In this document: positions 8,501 to 15,899 of the stretch, in pieces
Position numbering within the stretch: position 1 is the first letter of the stretch
Layout of the letters: every line of letters begins with the position of its first letter
Assembly (NCBI RefSeq): GCF_004365915.1
Contig: NZ_SODI01000001.1
Location: forward strand, 2,976,001 to 3,040,000
DNA from: Cryobacterium psychrophilum
GTDB taxonomy: Bacteria; Actinomycetota; Actinomycetes; Actinomycetales; Microbacteriaceae
Direction of reading: 5' to 3'
DNA: 64,000 nt
Notes under the pieces: model-generated
Database searches by the model: none
The model's input: the letters and a program-made list of their open reading frames with translations, nothing else
What the model was told of the DNA's origin: nothing
Program-made: the position numbers and the translations under genes

Positions 8501-9994
8501 ACCGAACCTGCTCATTTGGCCGTCCGGGCCCTGCTGCTGAGTTACCCGGCCCGTTGACGAGTCGTAGGTGCTCCGGATGGGGAAGTTGCCGTTGGGGTCT
8601 TGCACGGATGCAAGAAGACCATTCGCGTCGTAACCGTATGTGGTGGTGAAGCCGGCGGCATCAGTGAACAGGTGGAGTTGGCCGGTTGCGTCGTACTCGT
8701 ACGCGACGGATCGCCCGTCGGATCCTGTGAGGCCGCTCACGAGCCCGGCGGCGTTGTACGACAACGTCACGGTCCGCCCGGATCCAGAAACGGAACTGAG
8801 CCTCCCAGCGTTCCAGCTGAGGGTGGTCCCTTGGCCGCTGCGGTCCAAGATACTGACGAGTAGGCCGTTACTGCCGAACGAGTAAACGGTTTGGTCCTTC
8901 AGCGTCAGCGTCCACCCGGAGCCAGACGCCTTGAGGGCAGACCTCACCCCGAGTGGTGGCGCGTAGGATAAGCCGGTTTTGGTGAAGACCTGAGTCGACC
9001 CACTCGGGTCGTGGTAGGCCACCTTTCCCGTGACCCCGTCCACCACGAGTTTCGCGTCGGCTGAATCCGACCATCCAAGACCGAAGCGGTTCGCGCGCGT
9101 GGCGTCTGACGCGTAGCTGCGTGCTAAACCCACACCGCCGCCCCGCGCCTCGTACGCCAAATCCGCGCGGTCCGGGTGGTAGTTGAACGCTCCGGTCAAC
9201 GAGTCGACCGGGTCACCCTGCGGGGAATGCCATGGGCTGGCGTCGCCTGTGGTCTGTTCAGGGTCAAGCGGCGGTGGCGGAGGTGGCGGGCTGGTGTCCA
9301 CTTGGAGGCCGTAGGTCTCGTTCACCGGCGTCCCGCTGAGGGTGGAACCGGAGAAAACCAGTGTCAAGGTCCAACCGGCCGAACATCCGCCCCAACGCGG
9401 GGTGAATATGCCACTTGCGATCCCGACGAGGTCGTCCAGGGAATTTGAGGTTGTGTTGTACACGTTGGTTCTGGTCACGTCCGAGACGATCGACCCACAG
9501 CCGTCCCTGATTGTGAATCTGGATGTGTTGACCGGTGAGAAGGTTGTGGGTGCTCCGGAGGCGTCCCGCGGATCAGGCACCGCACAAATGACGGTGGACC
9601 GACCTTGGACCAGTTTGACGTACGCGCTACCCCAGCAGATGACGGGGTTCTGGCCGTAATACTCCCGGCTTTCAAAGCTCAGTCCAAGAGTTGGTGCTCC
9701 GGCGGCCAATGCGGTCAGCCGCTGGGCCTCCACACGCACCTGGCCGTCGCGGGCTTCGGGGTCCTTACTTTTCGATCTAGTCGCCTTGGGGCTGACAGGT
9801 TCGTTGGGTGGCTGCTCGACCGAACTCGGTGCGCTGACATTCTGGGACGAGATGGAGTCAAAAGGTGCGGGCGGCGACGCTTGCGCCGTGGTCGCCACCC
9901 CCAGAACTAGTGAGAGGGAAGTGATGAGTGCCAGGGCGCCAAGGAGCTGACGGCCTTTTACGCGTGCCAAACCGGTCCGTCTTTGTCCACGCAT
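5570..9994 (-). CDS. Secreted RHS-repeat polymorphic toxin with C-terminal YwqJ-like deaminase domain
   Basis: 1,474 residues. An N-terminal Sec signal (basic start, hydrophobic core near residues 18-38, AQA-SPP cleavage site) is followed by a unique region to about residue 250, a DUF6531-like entry (GDPVDSLTGAFNYHPDRADL) and then dozens of YD repeats (YTYDxxG..L types) to about residue 1240. The RHS core box VDGRFLAPDPAGIPG precedes a hydrophobic linker and the variable tip. The last roughly 60 residues carry H1425-A-E1427 and C1451-x-x-C1454 (PICGSCQ), the zinc and catalytic signature of the deaminase fold, closest in layout to YwqJ-like toxins. Nucleic acid base deamination is thus likely; its target cannot be told. 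It is the main cargo of the cassette, followed at once by its candidate immunity gene. Shells of this type enclose the toxin. Confidence 0.88.
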   Translation of the reverse strand: MRGQRRTGLARVKGRQLLGALALITSLSLVLGVATTAQASPPAPFDSISSQNVSAPSSVEQPPNEPVSPKATRSKSKDPEARDGQVRVEAQRLTALAAGAPTLGLSFESREYYGQNPVICWGSAYVKLVQGRSTVICAVPDPRDASGAPTTFSPVNTSRFTIRDGCGSIVSDVTRTNVYNTTSNSLDDLVGIASGIFTPRWGGCSAGWTLTLVFSGSTLSGTPVNETYGLQVDTSPPPPPPPLDPEQTTGDASPWHSPQGDPVDSLTGAFNYHPDRADLAYEARGGGVGLARSYASDATRANRFGLGWSDSADAKLVVDGVTGKVAYHDPSGSTQVFTKTGLSYAPPLGVRSALKASGSGWTLTLKDQTVYSFGSNGLLVSILDRSGQGTTLSWNAGRLSSVSGSGRTVTLSYNAAGLVSGLTGSDGRSVAYEYDATGQLHLFTDAAGFTTTYGYDANGLLASVQDPNGNFPIRSTYDSSTGRVTQQQGPDGQMSRFGWTQSGSDSRTGNAAVTDARGMTITDAYESGYLVSRTDPDGNISRFVWDGDAQLSSTVDQLGNTTTFGYDGNGNLALRRGPDFASETFAYNSKNDIAASTDFNGRKSTFSYDPAGNLATVSRASIAGAASPVVSMRYTYNVDGTLQAASDALGRTTQYGYNTNGDLTSTTSPEGRVTTAAVDAAGRTLSTVEARGNVAGADAATYRSTQAWDALDRISSTVDALGHTSATVFDPGGRVSYTVDAKGGRVTYSYGSSASPLTVQGSDPAIAPQRYTYDPNGNIATATSSAGVTTTYTYTASNTQRTVSSSGTGTWTYDYDAAGRLSKSTAPSNRTMTLMRTSKGQVSKLTYNDGTPPVTYTFDAAGNRKSMADARGFTSYSYNVINKVTSVTSGTAAFQYTYDEAGQLSTRTLPDGSAATQYAYDRDSRLTSVKSGSATLAAYTYSNATGAVTTALPGGVVSTLQIDAARRPVSTQAQKGTTTLTRSQYTLDELGNPTKILNADGSSDSYAYSPQSRLLAVCFNAATCSPSTSTAAFRYSFDGDGNITSVIQPTGTTTYVYDSAGRAISRSGLKGAVTYQYDADGNTTSDGAATYTWNAASQLAKVTAGSSTTSYTYDGDNHRTSSTVSRTTTTSSYDPLNGSLALEQSGTKTLRRYDYGLGLLSMTAGTAANSYITDALGSVRGVTSSTGTLTHSYSYNPFGDTRATTIGKTALQNPLQFTGAYLTTPLLQMGARDYNPVDGRFLAPDPAGIPGRGDTYAGGNPMANLDPSGLSDYDWREMVNQLAEGTAGVAGVVAVTCTIALVICGEVVPIAAPLSWAASAVAVATSEQTDSCLSGHSSSPEALVSAAIVAGAGKFGMGGAAGSLATRATTIHSVLDPIARNSRSTAVLSTNQGVNVLAAGGRDLSPAQRALAGVDDIVATSPRAHAEVTAVNGALNAGLTPKGLGISRPICGSCQDFLKQSGATITSPTTAWWW

Positions 9995-10001
9995 GAACTA
10001 G

Positions 10002-10019
10002 CCCCCCCCCCCCCCCCCC
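10002..10019 (-). repeat. 18-bp G homopolymer just upstream of the RHS start codon
   Basis: The plus strand reads eighteen C's, so the RHS mRNA leader would contain eighteen G's ending 7 nt before the ATG (tract, then CTAGTTC, then ATG). It covers the ribosome-binding position. Long mononucleotide tracts slip during replication and are a known basis for phase variation. A sequencing or assembly length error is also possible in such a tract. Confidence 0.85.
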
Positions 10020-10054
10020 GCATTAATGCATCCATGAAGTCGCGTAATGCGGAC

Positions 10055-10082
10055 ATGCTACTCGGGAACGCAGCCGCGTCAA
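10055..10082 (-). promoter_or_regulatory. Candidate promoter for the RHS toxin gene
   Basis: On the minus strand, TTGACG (10077-10082) and TAGCAT (10055-10060) are spaced by 16 bp, a fair match to a housekeeping sigma promoter. The start site would lie about 50 nt upstream of the ATG, placing the G tract inside the leader. Prediction only. Confidence 0.35.
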
Positions 10083-10322
10083 TGGGGGTTACGTTTCTGT
10101 CAGTGGTGTGGTTTCCGGCTCTTGAGTGTTGCTTCGTCAACGTGAAGAGCCACCGTGGGGTGGTTACGCCGTGAAACGCAAGTGGGACACCGGATCTTCC
10201 ACTCGGATTATGCCGGGGATGACGTTAAGCCGAGGAACCGTGCCGATCCTTGTTGTTTGCTGGGGAGAGACATGGTTTTGTCGGCTTAGCGTTTTGGCAC
10301 TCGCGCGGTCAGGCTGTGCCAC
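10083..10322. other. Non-coding interior of cassette, right side
   Basis: No recognisable gene between the RHS promoter region and the right-end repeats. Short open frames on both strands lack ribosome sites and family resemblance. No transposase remnant is recognised. Confidence 0.45.
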
Positions 10323-10415
10323 TGGCCCCCGACCGCGCGACTGCGTGGCGCCCAAAGGCGATACCGGTGGCCCCCAAACGCAATATTCACTGGCCCCCAA
10401 ACCCGCAAATACTCA
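10323..10415 (-). repeat. Right end of cassette with repeated GGGGGCCA motifs
   Basis: Inverted relative to the left end. On the minus strand GGGGGCCA occurs at 10391-10398, 10368-10375 and 10323-10330, with the variant GGGCGCCA at 10346-10353, and the tip reads TGAGTATTTGCG. The first copy is 17 nt from the tip, exactly as on the left. Confidence 0.7.
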
Positions 10416-10421
10416 TGAGGC
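10416..10421 (+). repeat. Target-site duplication, right copy (TGAGGC)
   Basis: Identical to 4472-4477 and immediately outside the right terminus (...AATACTCA). Confidence 0.8.
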
Positions 10422-10653
10422 GACTCTCCTCGACAACCGGGAACTGTGGAGTATCGAGGGGAAGCAGAGCGTACAGTCACTCTCGCTCCTGACAGAAAGC
10501 GAAATGGAGGCTGCGGACTCCCTGCGGTCTGATCGCCACGGGGTAGGCGTTCGGCTGGAGCAGGAACGAATCCCTTGGGCCAGCGTTGATGCCGCCGCCG
10601 CGGAAAAGCTTGCGCAGCCTCCTGAATCGAGTTTCGCAAGCGCTGCGAAATAA
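10416..10653 (+). pseudogene. jetD: jetD remnant, downstream part (C-terminal tail)
   Basis: Reading on from the duplicated TGAGGC, the frame encodes TLLDNRELWSIEGKQ and ends with HGVGVRLEQERIPWASV and a short Ala-rich tail before TAA at 10651. JetD proteins typically end with a VRLEQERIxW motif, so this is the true C-terminus of the gene whose upstream part lies at 4227-4477. The two halves join in phase once the cassette and one duplication copy are removed. Confidence 0.75.
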
Positions 10654-11159
10654 CGGGCTATGCTCCGAACTTTCCGAGTTGCAGTGGCAAAGACATGACC
10701 GCCAAGTGGAGGCGAACGGCTTGGACGTGCCCCGAGCGGATGCCGTGGGCTGGTTCTTCCCCTGTGGTACTCCGGTCGATGGACGGGGTGGCCGTGCAGT
10801 CAGCCAGATACTGAACGTTGCAACTCCCAAACCTGTGTGATTTTAACGGCAACAACGGTACGCAGACAGTGTGGGAAGGAACGGATGCGATCGTGGACTT
10901 CTCTACGCGTAGCGGCCACGGCCCGACCCGAACATTCATCGACCGAGCCGGCATCGCCTCGTTCTAACGCGGAATGAACCGTCCGGATGCAATGTCGGCC
11001 GCACACCCCGCGAGCAACAGCCCGACGGCCGCCGCGACAAGTGCCGCGGCACGCATGCGCCGCCACCGGGTCCGACTGCGCGGGTGCATCGACGTGGGAC
11101 ATTGCGCCGCTGGAGGTTGTCCGGTAACGCTGCAGGCGAGCGGGATCGCGGTTCCTTTG
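10654..11159. other. Intergenic region, no confident gene
   Basis: About 500 bp between the jetD tail and the channel gene. A plus-strand frame ending at about 10967 has a protein-like tail (GTDAIVDFSTRSGHG, ending GIASF) without a plausible start and may be a gene fragment. A short reverse frame with a lipobox is listed separately. Nothing else is recognised. Confidence 0.4.
10964..11089 (-). CDS. Candidate very short lipoprotein or lipoprotein remnant
   Basis: A 41-residue frame from an ATG at 11087-11089: basic N-terminus (RSRTRWRRM), hydrophobic stretch, then a good lipobox LLLAGC, leaving only about 12 residues after the Cys. No ribosome site is evident. It could be a truncated lipoprotein or chance. 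It is unusual mainly because the signal sequence is so complete. Confidence 0.25.
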   Translation of the reverse strand: MHPRSRTRWRRMRAAALVAAAVGLLLAGCAADIASGRFIPR

Positions 11160-11927
11160 TCACGGCCAACGTTCGGCAGGGCCATCTTCCCGTTTCGGCG
11201 CCGGCGTTACCTGAAGGGGGGCCGAGGGAACTTCGCCGTGGTCGGTCGGTGGCGTTGTGGAGGTGGTGCCGCGCAGGAAGTAGGCGCCCAGGGATCCGGC
11301 CAGGGTTGCGAAGACGGCGACGGAGTAGACGGCTAAGACCACGTGAAGGATCCTCGAGAAGGGATCGGCTGTGGTGATGCCAGTTCCGGTGACCGTGGCC
11401 AGGGCGGTTTCGTAGAGGGCGTCTCCGTAGCTGGTCTGTGATCCGAAGGCGTACAGAAGTTGGCTGGCCGCCAGCACGACGACGGCGGTTAGCGCTATGA
11501 GCCATCCGATCCGGCTGGACAGCAGGCGCGCCGCCGAGCGGGACCCCCGAACGCTGGCGGAGAGGATTCCCCCGACCCGAGCGACGCGCACCACCCGCGC
11601 GAGCCGAAGGATCTGCAGGGTGCGGAAGAAGCGGAGGAAGGGCACGAGCAGGAAGACCACCTGCCACCAGTTGCGCTTCCAGAAGGCACGCTGGAAGCCG
11701 GCGACGTAGGCCCGCAACAGGAATTCCGCCACGAAGATCGCCCAGAATGTCCATCCCAACAGCGCGAAGACGAGACTCCAGCTGGCTTCGCTGATCAGCA
11801 CCTGGCCGAGGACAACGAACAGGAACATGATGCCCAGAAACCCCATCGGGCGGTCCAGCCGGTGCGACAGGATCTCGGCCGACCTGAGCCGGTCGGGGGA
11901 GGCACCGCTCTCATCGGGCTGCCTCAC
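11160..11927 (-). CDS. Voltage-gated-type ion channel (potassium channel family) with atypical filter
   Basis: 255 residues with the layout of a six-TM bacterial cation channel: hydrophobic segments from residue 28 on, an Arg-rich S4-like helix (RFFRTLQILRLARVVRVARV, about 99-118), then a pore region near residues 165-185 and a final TM to about 215, followed by a Pro/Thr-rich cytoplasmic tail. The pore reads T178-V-T-G-T-G-I184 where potassium channels have TVGYG, so ion selectivity is uncertain. The start is GTG at 11925-11927, overlapping the TGA of the preceding DUF421 gene (GTGA), so the two are probably translated together. Membrane location is clear, function is not. Confidence 0.8.
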   Translation of the reverse strand: MRQPDESGASPDRLRSAEILSHRLDRPMGFLGIMFLFVVLGQVLISEASWSLVFALLGWTFWAIFVAEFLLRAYVAGFQRAFWKRNWWQVVFLLVPFLRFFRTLQILRLARVVRVARVGGILSASVRGSRSAARLLSSRIGWLIALTAVVVLAASQLLYAFGSQTSYGDALYETALATVTGTGITTADPFSRILHVVLAVYSVAVFATLAGSLGAYFLRGTTSTTPPTDHGEVPSAPLQVTPAPKREDGPAERWP

Positions 11928-12238
11928 AGCTGAGCGCCCCCTTGAACGTCATTCAGTGCCGAGCCGTCATGCATCGTGCTCGAGGCAATCACGCTCAACG
12001 TGCCGTTGGTCTCGAGGGCCACGGCGGCGATCGCTGAAAGGTCGCTGCCGCTGCCTCGCGCCGCGTGGCGAATTTCCGACTCCGTCGGACGATTCGTCTT
12101 CAGCGCCTCGCGCCGCAGAACTCCATCGGCTCCGAGGGTGCGCTTTCCCGAGAGCCGGAGCACGACCAGGAGGGTCAGGTACGCCGCCGACCCGACGATG
12201 AGGATCTGAAGGACGTCTGCCCGGTTGTCGAACCCCAT
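11924..12238 (-). CDS. DUF421-family protein with apparent internal deletion
   Basis: 104 residues from the ATG at 12236-12238, chosen because AAAGGTG lies 6 nt upstream; an in-frame ATG at 12289 lacks a site. The N-terminal membrane segment ends in VVLRLSGKRTLG, a DUF421/YetF hallmark, but the sequence then jumps straight to ADGVLRREAL and the C-terminal domain (ALETNGTLSVIA). Usual relatives have about 70 more residues in between, holding two membrane helices. The frame is intact, so this is an in-frame deletion and the protein may or may not work. Its stop overlaps the channel start. Confidence 0.7.
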   Translation of the reverse strand: MGFDNRADVLQILIVGSAAYLTLLVVLRLSGKRTLGADGVLRREALKTNRPTESEIRHAARGSGSDLSAIAAVALETNGTLSVIASSTMHDGSALNDVQGGAQL

Positions 12239-12562
12239 GGCGATCACCTTTCTTCTGTTGGCAGACCAGACGGCACCCTTACTGTTCATCGGTGCTGTTT
12301 CTGCTGATGAAGCTTGCCGACCGGGTTTCGAAGGGTCGTCCTGATAGTAATCCGCCCGGCGCTCCGGTGCCGAGCGAATCCGTTCCGCACATCAGGCAGT
12401 GACCGTCTGAAAAGAGAGAAGTTTCGAGCATGAGCCACCAAACTCCGACCAGGTGGCCGGGATCGTCCACGAGTTAGCTCCACAGGCTCTCCGCCCTCTC
12501 TGCGTTTGGAGGAAAACTGCCGGGCCGGGAAACATTCTGCGCCCGGATGCGTTGCCCCTGAC
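12239..12562. other. Intergenic region between DUF421 and quinone reductase genes
   Basis: No gene recognised. The last part (about 12492-12562) is shared with 19682-19753 upstream of the decayed quinone reductase copy, so that region is part of the duplicated segment. A promoter for the reductase is expected here but no clear -35/-10 pair stands out. Confidence 0.45.
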
Positions 12563-13594
12563 ATGAGAGCCATTGTGTACAGCCAGACCGGTGAACCGTC
12601 CGTGCTTCAGTTGGTCGATCGGCCGGTGAACGAACCCGGAGCCGGGGAGGTGCGGGTGCGCCTTGTGGTGGCCGGCGTGAACCCCACCGACTGGAAGTCG
12701 CGCCGCGGCTCGGCACCGGGCCAGGCGCTTGCGTTCGAGGACGTCGTGCCCGGCCAGGATGGCGCCGGAATCGTGGAAGCGGTTGGCGACGGCGTTGAGA
12801 ACGTCGCGGTGGGTGACCGGGTGTGGCTGGCGCTCGCCGCGTATCAGCTGGCGCACAGTGGCACGGCGCAGGAACACTCCGTGCTTCCCGCCGACCGCGT
12901 CTTTCCGCTGCCAGCGAATGCGAGCTTCGACCAGGGGGCGAGCCTCGGGGTTCCGGCGATCACGGCGTACCGCGCGTTGACGGTGGCCGAAGACGGTCCA
13001 AGCCGACTGCACCCGGGCGCCCTGCACGGCAAAGTCGTGCTCGTGGCCGGCGGTGCCGGCGCGGTCGGGCACGCCGCGATTCAGCTCGCCCGGTGGGCGG
13101 GGGCAACCGTCATCACGACCGTGAGCTCTCCGAGCAAGGCCGAGCTCGCCACGGCCGCCGGCGCGCAGCACGTGCTCACCTACACCGATTCGGACATTGT
13201 CGGCCAGATCCGACGGATCGCGCCGGAGGGCGTGGACCTCATCGTGGAGGTCGCCCCGGCCCAGAACTCGCATCTTGACCTTGCCGTCATCCGTAATCGC
13301 GGGTCGATCGCGGTCTACGCCAACAACGGCGGCGACCAGGTGACTCTCGACGTGCGCCGGCACTTCAGCCTCAACGTGCGCTACCAGTTCGTGCTGCTCT
13401 ACACCGTGGGCGCCGACGTGATTCGTGCGGCGGCTGAGGCCATCAACGCTGCGCTCGTCGATGGCGCCCTGGCTGTGGGGGAGGAGACGGGGCTGCCCCT
13501 GCACCGCTTCGACCTGGCACAGACAGCGGATGCCCACGCCCTGGTGGAGAGCGGAGCGGTCGGGAAGGTACTGATCGACGTCACTGCCGAGTGA
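12563..13594 (+). CDS. NADPH:quinone reductase, MDR family
   Basis: 343 residues, zinc-independent medium-chain reductase expected to reduce quinones or enones in the cytosol with NADPH. N-terminal catalytic domain begins MRAIVYSQTGEPSVLQLVD; GEVRVRLVVAGVNPTDWK and DGAGIVEAVGDGV are typical. The Rossmann motif VVLVAGGAGAVGHAAIQLAR fits NADPH binding. The ATG at 12563 was chosen over an upstream in-frame ATG at 12506 because homologues start at MRAIVY and because the same start context recurs in the decayed copy at 19754. No strong ribosome site is visible. It faces the transketolase gene. Confidence 0.87.
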   Translation: MRAIVYSQTGEPSVLQLVDRPVNEPGAGEVRVRLVVAGVNPTDWKSRRGSAPGQALAFEDVVPGQDGAGIVEAVGDGVENVAVGDRVWLALAAYQLAHSGTAQEHSVLPADRVFPLPANASFDQGASLGVPAITAYRALTVAEDGPSRLHPGALHGKVVLVAGGAGAVGHAAIQLARWAGATVITTVSSPSKAELATAAGAQHVLTYTDSDIVGQIRRIAPEGVDLIVEVAPAQNSHLDLAVIRNRGSIAVYANNGGDQVTLDVRRHFSLNVRYQFVLLYTVGADVIRAAAEAINAALVDGALAVGEETGLPLHRFDLAQTADAHALVESGAVGKVLIDVTAE

Positions 13595-13610
13595 CGGCAC
13601 GCCACACTTA

Positions 13611-13630
13611 GGGCAGGGCAGGGCAGGGCA
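13611..13630. repeat. Four tandem GGGCA pentamers
   Basis: GGGCA x4 between the convergent quinone reductase and transketolase genes. Short, and probably just a slippage-prone spacer. Confidence 0.8.
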
Positions 13631-13724
13631 GATCAGACGCCGCTCTCATCGACCCGACCGCAGCGGTGCCGGCGGGAATGCTGAGCGGCAGCGTCGAGGC
13701 CAAGGGAAGTCGTGGAATGTGTCC

Positions 13725-15806
13725 CTAGTTGGTGACGAGTTCGGGGGGTCCGTGCGGCGTGGTGGGGTCGCCGGCGGGCGTGGCGAGGGTGGCGTGCGCT
13801 GCCGTGATCACCGCATCGAGGTGGATGCCGCGGCGGCGGAGTACCTCGGGGCCGCTGCCCGATTCGCCGAACTGCTCCACCGACACCACCCGTCCGTCGA
13901 GACCCACCCAGCGGTACCAGGCGTCGCCGCGGCCGGCCTCCACGGCGACCCGGGCGCGGAGTGCTGCGGGCAGCACGGACTCGCGGTAGTTGGCGGTCTG
14001 CCCGGCGAACCACTCGACGCAGGGCATCGATACGACGCGTGCGGAGATGCCCTCGTGTGCGAGGTGGGCGGCGGCGTCGATGGCGAGGTGAACCTCGCTG
14101 CCGGTGGCGAGGATCGCCAGGTCGCTGCCGTCCCCGTGCTGCCAACGCACGTAGCCGCCTGCCGTCACACCGGCGGGCGTGACCTCGGTGCTCGCCAGCA
14201 CGGGCAGGTCCTGCCGGCTGAGGATGAGCGCCACCGGGTGGTCGGGGGAGGCAAGGATGCGGCGCCAGGCCGCGACGACCTCCACGGAGTCGGCGGGGCG
14301 CACCACATCCAGCCCCGGAACCGTGCGCAGCGACGCGAGCTGCTCGACCGGCTGGTGGGTGGGGCCGTCTTCGCCCACGGCGACGGAGTCGTGGGTGTAG
14401 ACGTACACTGCGCCGAGCCCCATCAGCGCGCCGAGGCGGATGCTCGGGCGCATGTAGTCGCTGAACACCAGGTAGGTGGAGGCGAACGGCCGCCACGGGC
14501 CCTGCAGCGCGATGCCGTTGAGGATGGCGGCCATGGCGTGCTCGCGGATGCCGAACCTGATGAACTCGCCGCCCGGGTTCGTGGCCGAGAAACGATCGCC
14601 GTGGACCTCCACCGTGGTGGACCCGGCGAGGTCGGCGGACCCGCCCCACAGGGGAGCGGTGCCGTTCAGGGCACGCAGCACGGCGCCGTTGGTCTTGCGG
14701 GTGGCGATCTGGTCTCCGGTGCTGCCGACGTTTACCGTGTCGAGAGCGGTGGTGCTGAACTCGCCGCCGCGGAAGGCGCGCCAGCGCGCCACGGCATCGG
14801 GCTCGCAGGCGCCCCAGGCGGCACGGTCGGCCTCCCACTCGCGGTACAGCTGCTCGCCGCGGGCGACCGCACCCCGGGTGTACTCGAGGGTCTCGGGGGC
14901 GACGAGGTCGTGGAGCGGAGCATTGGGCGCGAACCCCAGGGTGGTTTTCACTGCCGCCAACTCGTCGGCGCCGAAGCCGCCGGCGTGCGCAGCCGAGGTG
15001 CCGCCGAACCGCACGGAGGGAGCGCCGATCACGGTGCGGAGGGCCACAAGGGTGGGGCGGCCGGTGCGCTCCACCGCCGTCCGCAGGGTGGTCTCGATTG
15101 CGTCGAGGTCGTCGGGGGTGTCGATCTCGAGCACGCGCCATCCGTAGGCCCGATACCGGGCCCGCACATCTTCGGAAAAGGTCTCGGCGGTGCCGGAGTC
15201 GATGGTGATGCCGTTGTCGTCCCAGATCAGCACCAGGTTGTCGAGGCCGAGGGTGCCGGCCAGGCTCGAGGCCTCACCCGAGACGCCCTCCTGCAGGCAG
15301 CCGTCGCCGGCCACAACCCACGTGGTGTGGTCGAGGAGGGCGGATGCGGGGGTGAACACGGCGCTCTCGTGCCGCGCGGCCATGGCCATGCCGACCGCCG
15401 AAGCGACGCCCTGGCCGAGTGGACCGGTGCTCATTTCCACGCCGACAGTGTGGTGCACCTCGGGGTGCCCCGGCGTTTTCGAACCGAGCGTGCGGCTTTT
15501 GGCGAGGTCGTCGAGGGTGAGTCCGTAGCCGGTGAAGAAGAGCTGGGTGTACAGCAGAAGACTGGCGTGACCGGCAGAAAGAACGAAGCGATCTCGGCCA
15601 AGCCAATCTGGGTGGGCGGGGGCGTGCCGCAAAACTCGGGAGAACAACACGTGGGACAATGGCGCCAATGCCATGGCAGTGCCGCCGTGTCCATGCCCCT
15701 TGGCCTGCACGACGTGCGCGGCCAGGGCGCGGGCGCTCGCGACGGCGCGAGCGTCGAGTTCGGGATGCGTCGTCAGTGACGGGGAACTCGTTGATTCAGT
15801 AGCCAT
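13725..15806 (-). CDS. tkt: Transketolase
   Basis: 693 residues, full length. Transfers two-carbon units between sugar phosphates in the pentose phosphate pathway, using thiamine diphosphate. Visible features: substrate and TPP loop [48 protein letters not shown], the [20 protein letters not shown] motif with Mg binding, and [20 protein letters not shown] in the pyrimidine domain. ATG at 15804-15806 is preferred; a GTG at 15813 is also in frame. Adjacent to a divergent ROK regulator and an ascorbate-type PTS, so this is probably a pathway-specific copy co-controlled with the sugar transporter. A candidate operator overlaps its start region. Confidence 0.92.
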   Translation of the reverse strand: MATESTSSPSLTTHPELDARAVASARALAAHVVQAKGHGHGGTAMALAPLSHVLFSRVLRHAPAHPDWLGRDRFVLSAGHASLLLYTQLFFTGYGLTLDDLAKSRTLGSKTPGHPEVHHTVGVEMSTGPLGQGVASAVGMAMAARHESAVFTPASALLDHTTWVVAGDGCLQEGVSGEASSLAGTLGLDNLVLIWDDNGITIDSGTAETFSEDVRARYRAYGWRVLEIDTPDDLDAIETTLRTAVERTGRPTLVALRTVIGAPSVRFGGTSAAHAGGFGADELAAVKTTLGFAPNAPLHDLVAPETLEYTRGAVARGEQLYREWEADRAAWGACEPDAVARWRAFRGGEFSTTALDTVNVGSTGDQIATRKTNGAVLRALNGTAPLWGGSADLAGSTTVEVHGDRFSATNPGGEFIRFGIREHAMAAILNGIALQGPWRPFASTYLVFSDYMRPSIRLGALMGLGAVYVYTHDSVAVGEDGPTHQPVEQLASLRTVPGLDVVRPADSVEVVAAWRRILASPDHPVALILSRQDLPVLASTEVTPAGVTAGGYVRWQHGDGSDLAILATGSEVHLAIDAAAHLAHEGISARVVSMPCVEWFAGQTANYRESVLPAALRARVAVEAGRGDAWYRWVGLDGRVVSVEQFGESGSGPEVLRRRGIHLDAVITAAHATLATPAGDPTTPHGPPELVTN

Positions 15807-15813
15807 GCGAGAC

Positions 15814-15829
15814 ACTTTGGTGTACTAAT
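15814..15829. promoter_or_regulatory. Candidate ROK operator, copy 1
   Basis: ACTTTGGTGTACTAAT between tkt and the divergent ROK gene. Near-identical ACTTTGGTTTACTTAT lies at 17171-17186 upstream of the PTS operon (14 of 16 bases shared). A further palindrome ACTTAAGT follows at 15832-15839. Shared sites at both transcription units suggest control by the ROK protein. Confidence 0.55.
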
Positions 15830-15899
15830 GTACTTAAGTCAATAACAGGCTTGGCGCCGCCTGCAGCACCGGCGGCTTCCTCTGAAGGTTGGGAATTCC

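Larger units (their letters stand above)
4478..10415. mobile_element. IS21-like-ended cassette carrying an RHS toxin and immunity gene (no transposase)
   Basis: A 5,938-bp unit bounded by inverted termini: the left begins TGAGTATTAGCG, the right (read inward) TGAGTATTTGCG. Both ends then carry GGGGGCCA-type repeats at matching offsets (first at 17 nt from each tip, second at 39-40 nt). A 6-bp duplication flanks it and the interrupted gene is restored when it is removed. 5'-TG tips, multiple subterminal repeats and 4-8 bp duplications are features of IS21-family elements. No istA/istB-like transposase or helper ATPase frame is present; the contents are the RHS toxin gene, the DUF416-like gene and non-coding DNA. 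This makes it a passenger-only cassette needing a transposase in trans. The family assignment is an inference from end structure. Confidence 0.75.

Noticed and set aside
13633..15141. Very long minus-strand frame of 502 codons inside transketolase, and long plus-strand frames over the same gene
   Set aside because: Arg/Pro/His-rich composition typical of shadow frames in GC-rich DNA; transketolase motifs lie in the other frame.
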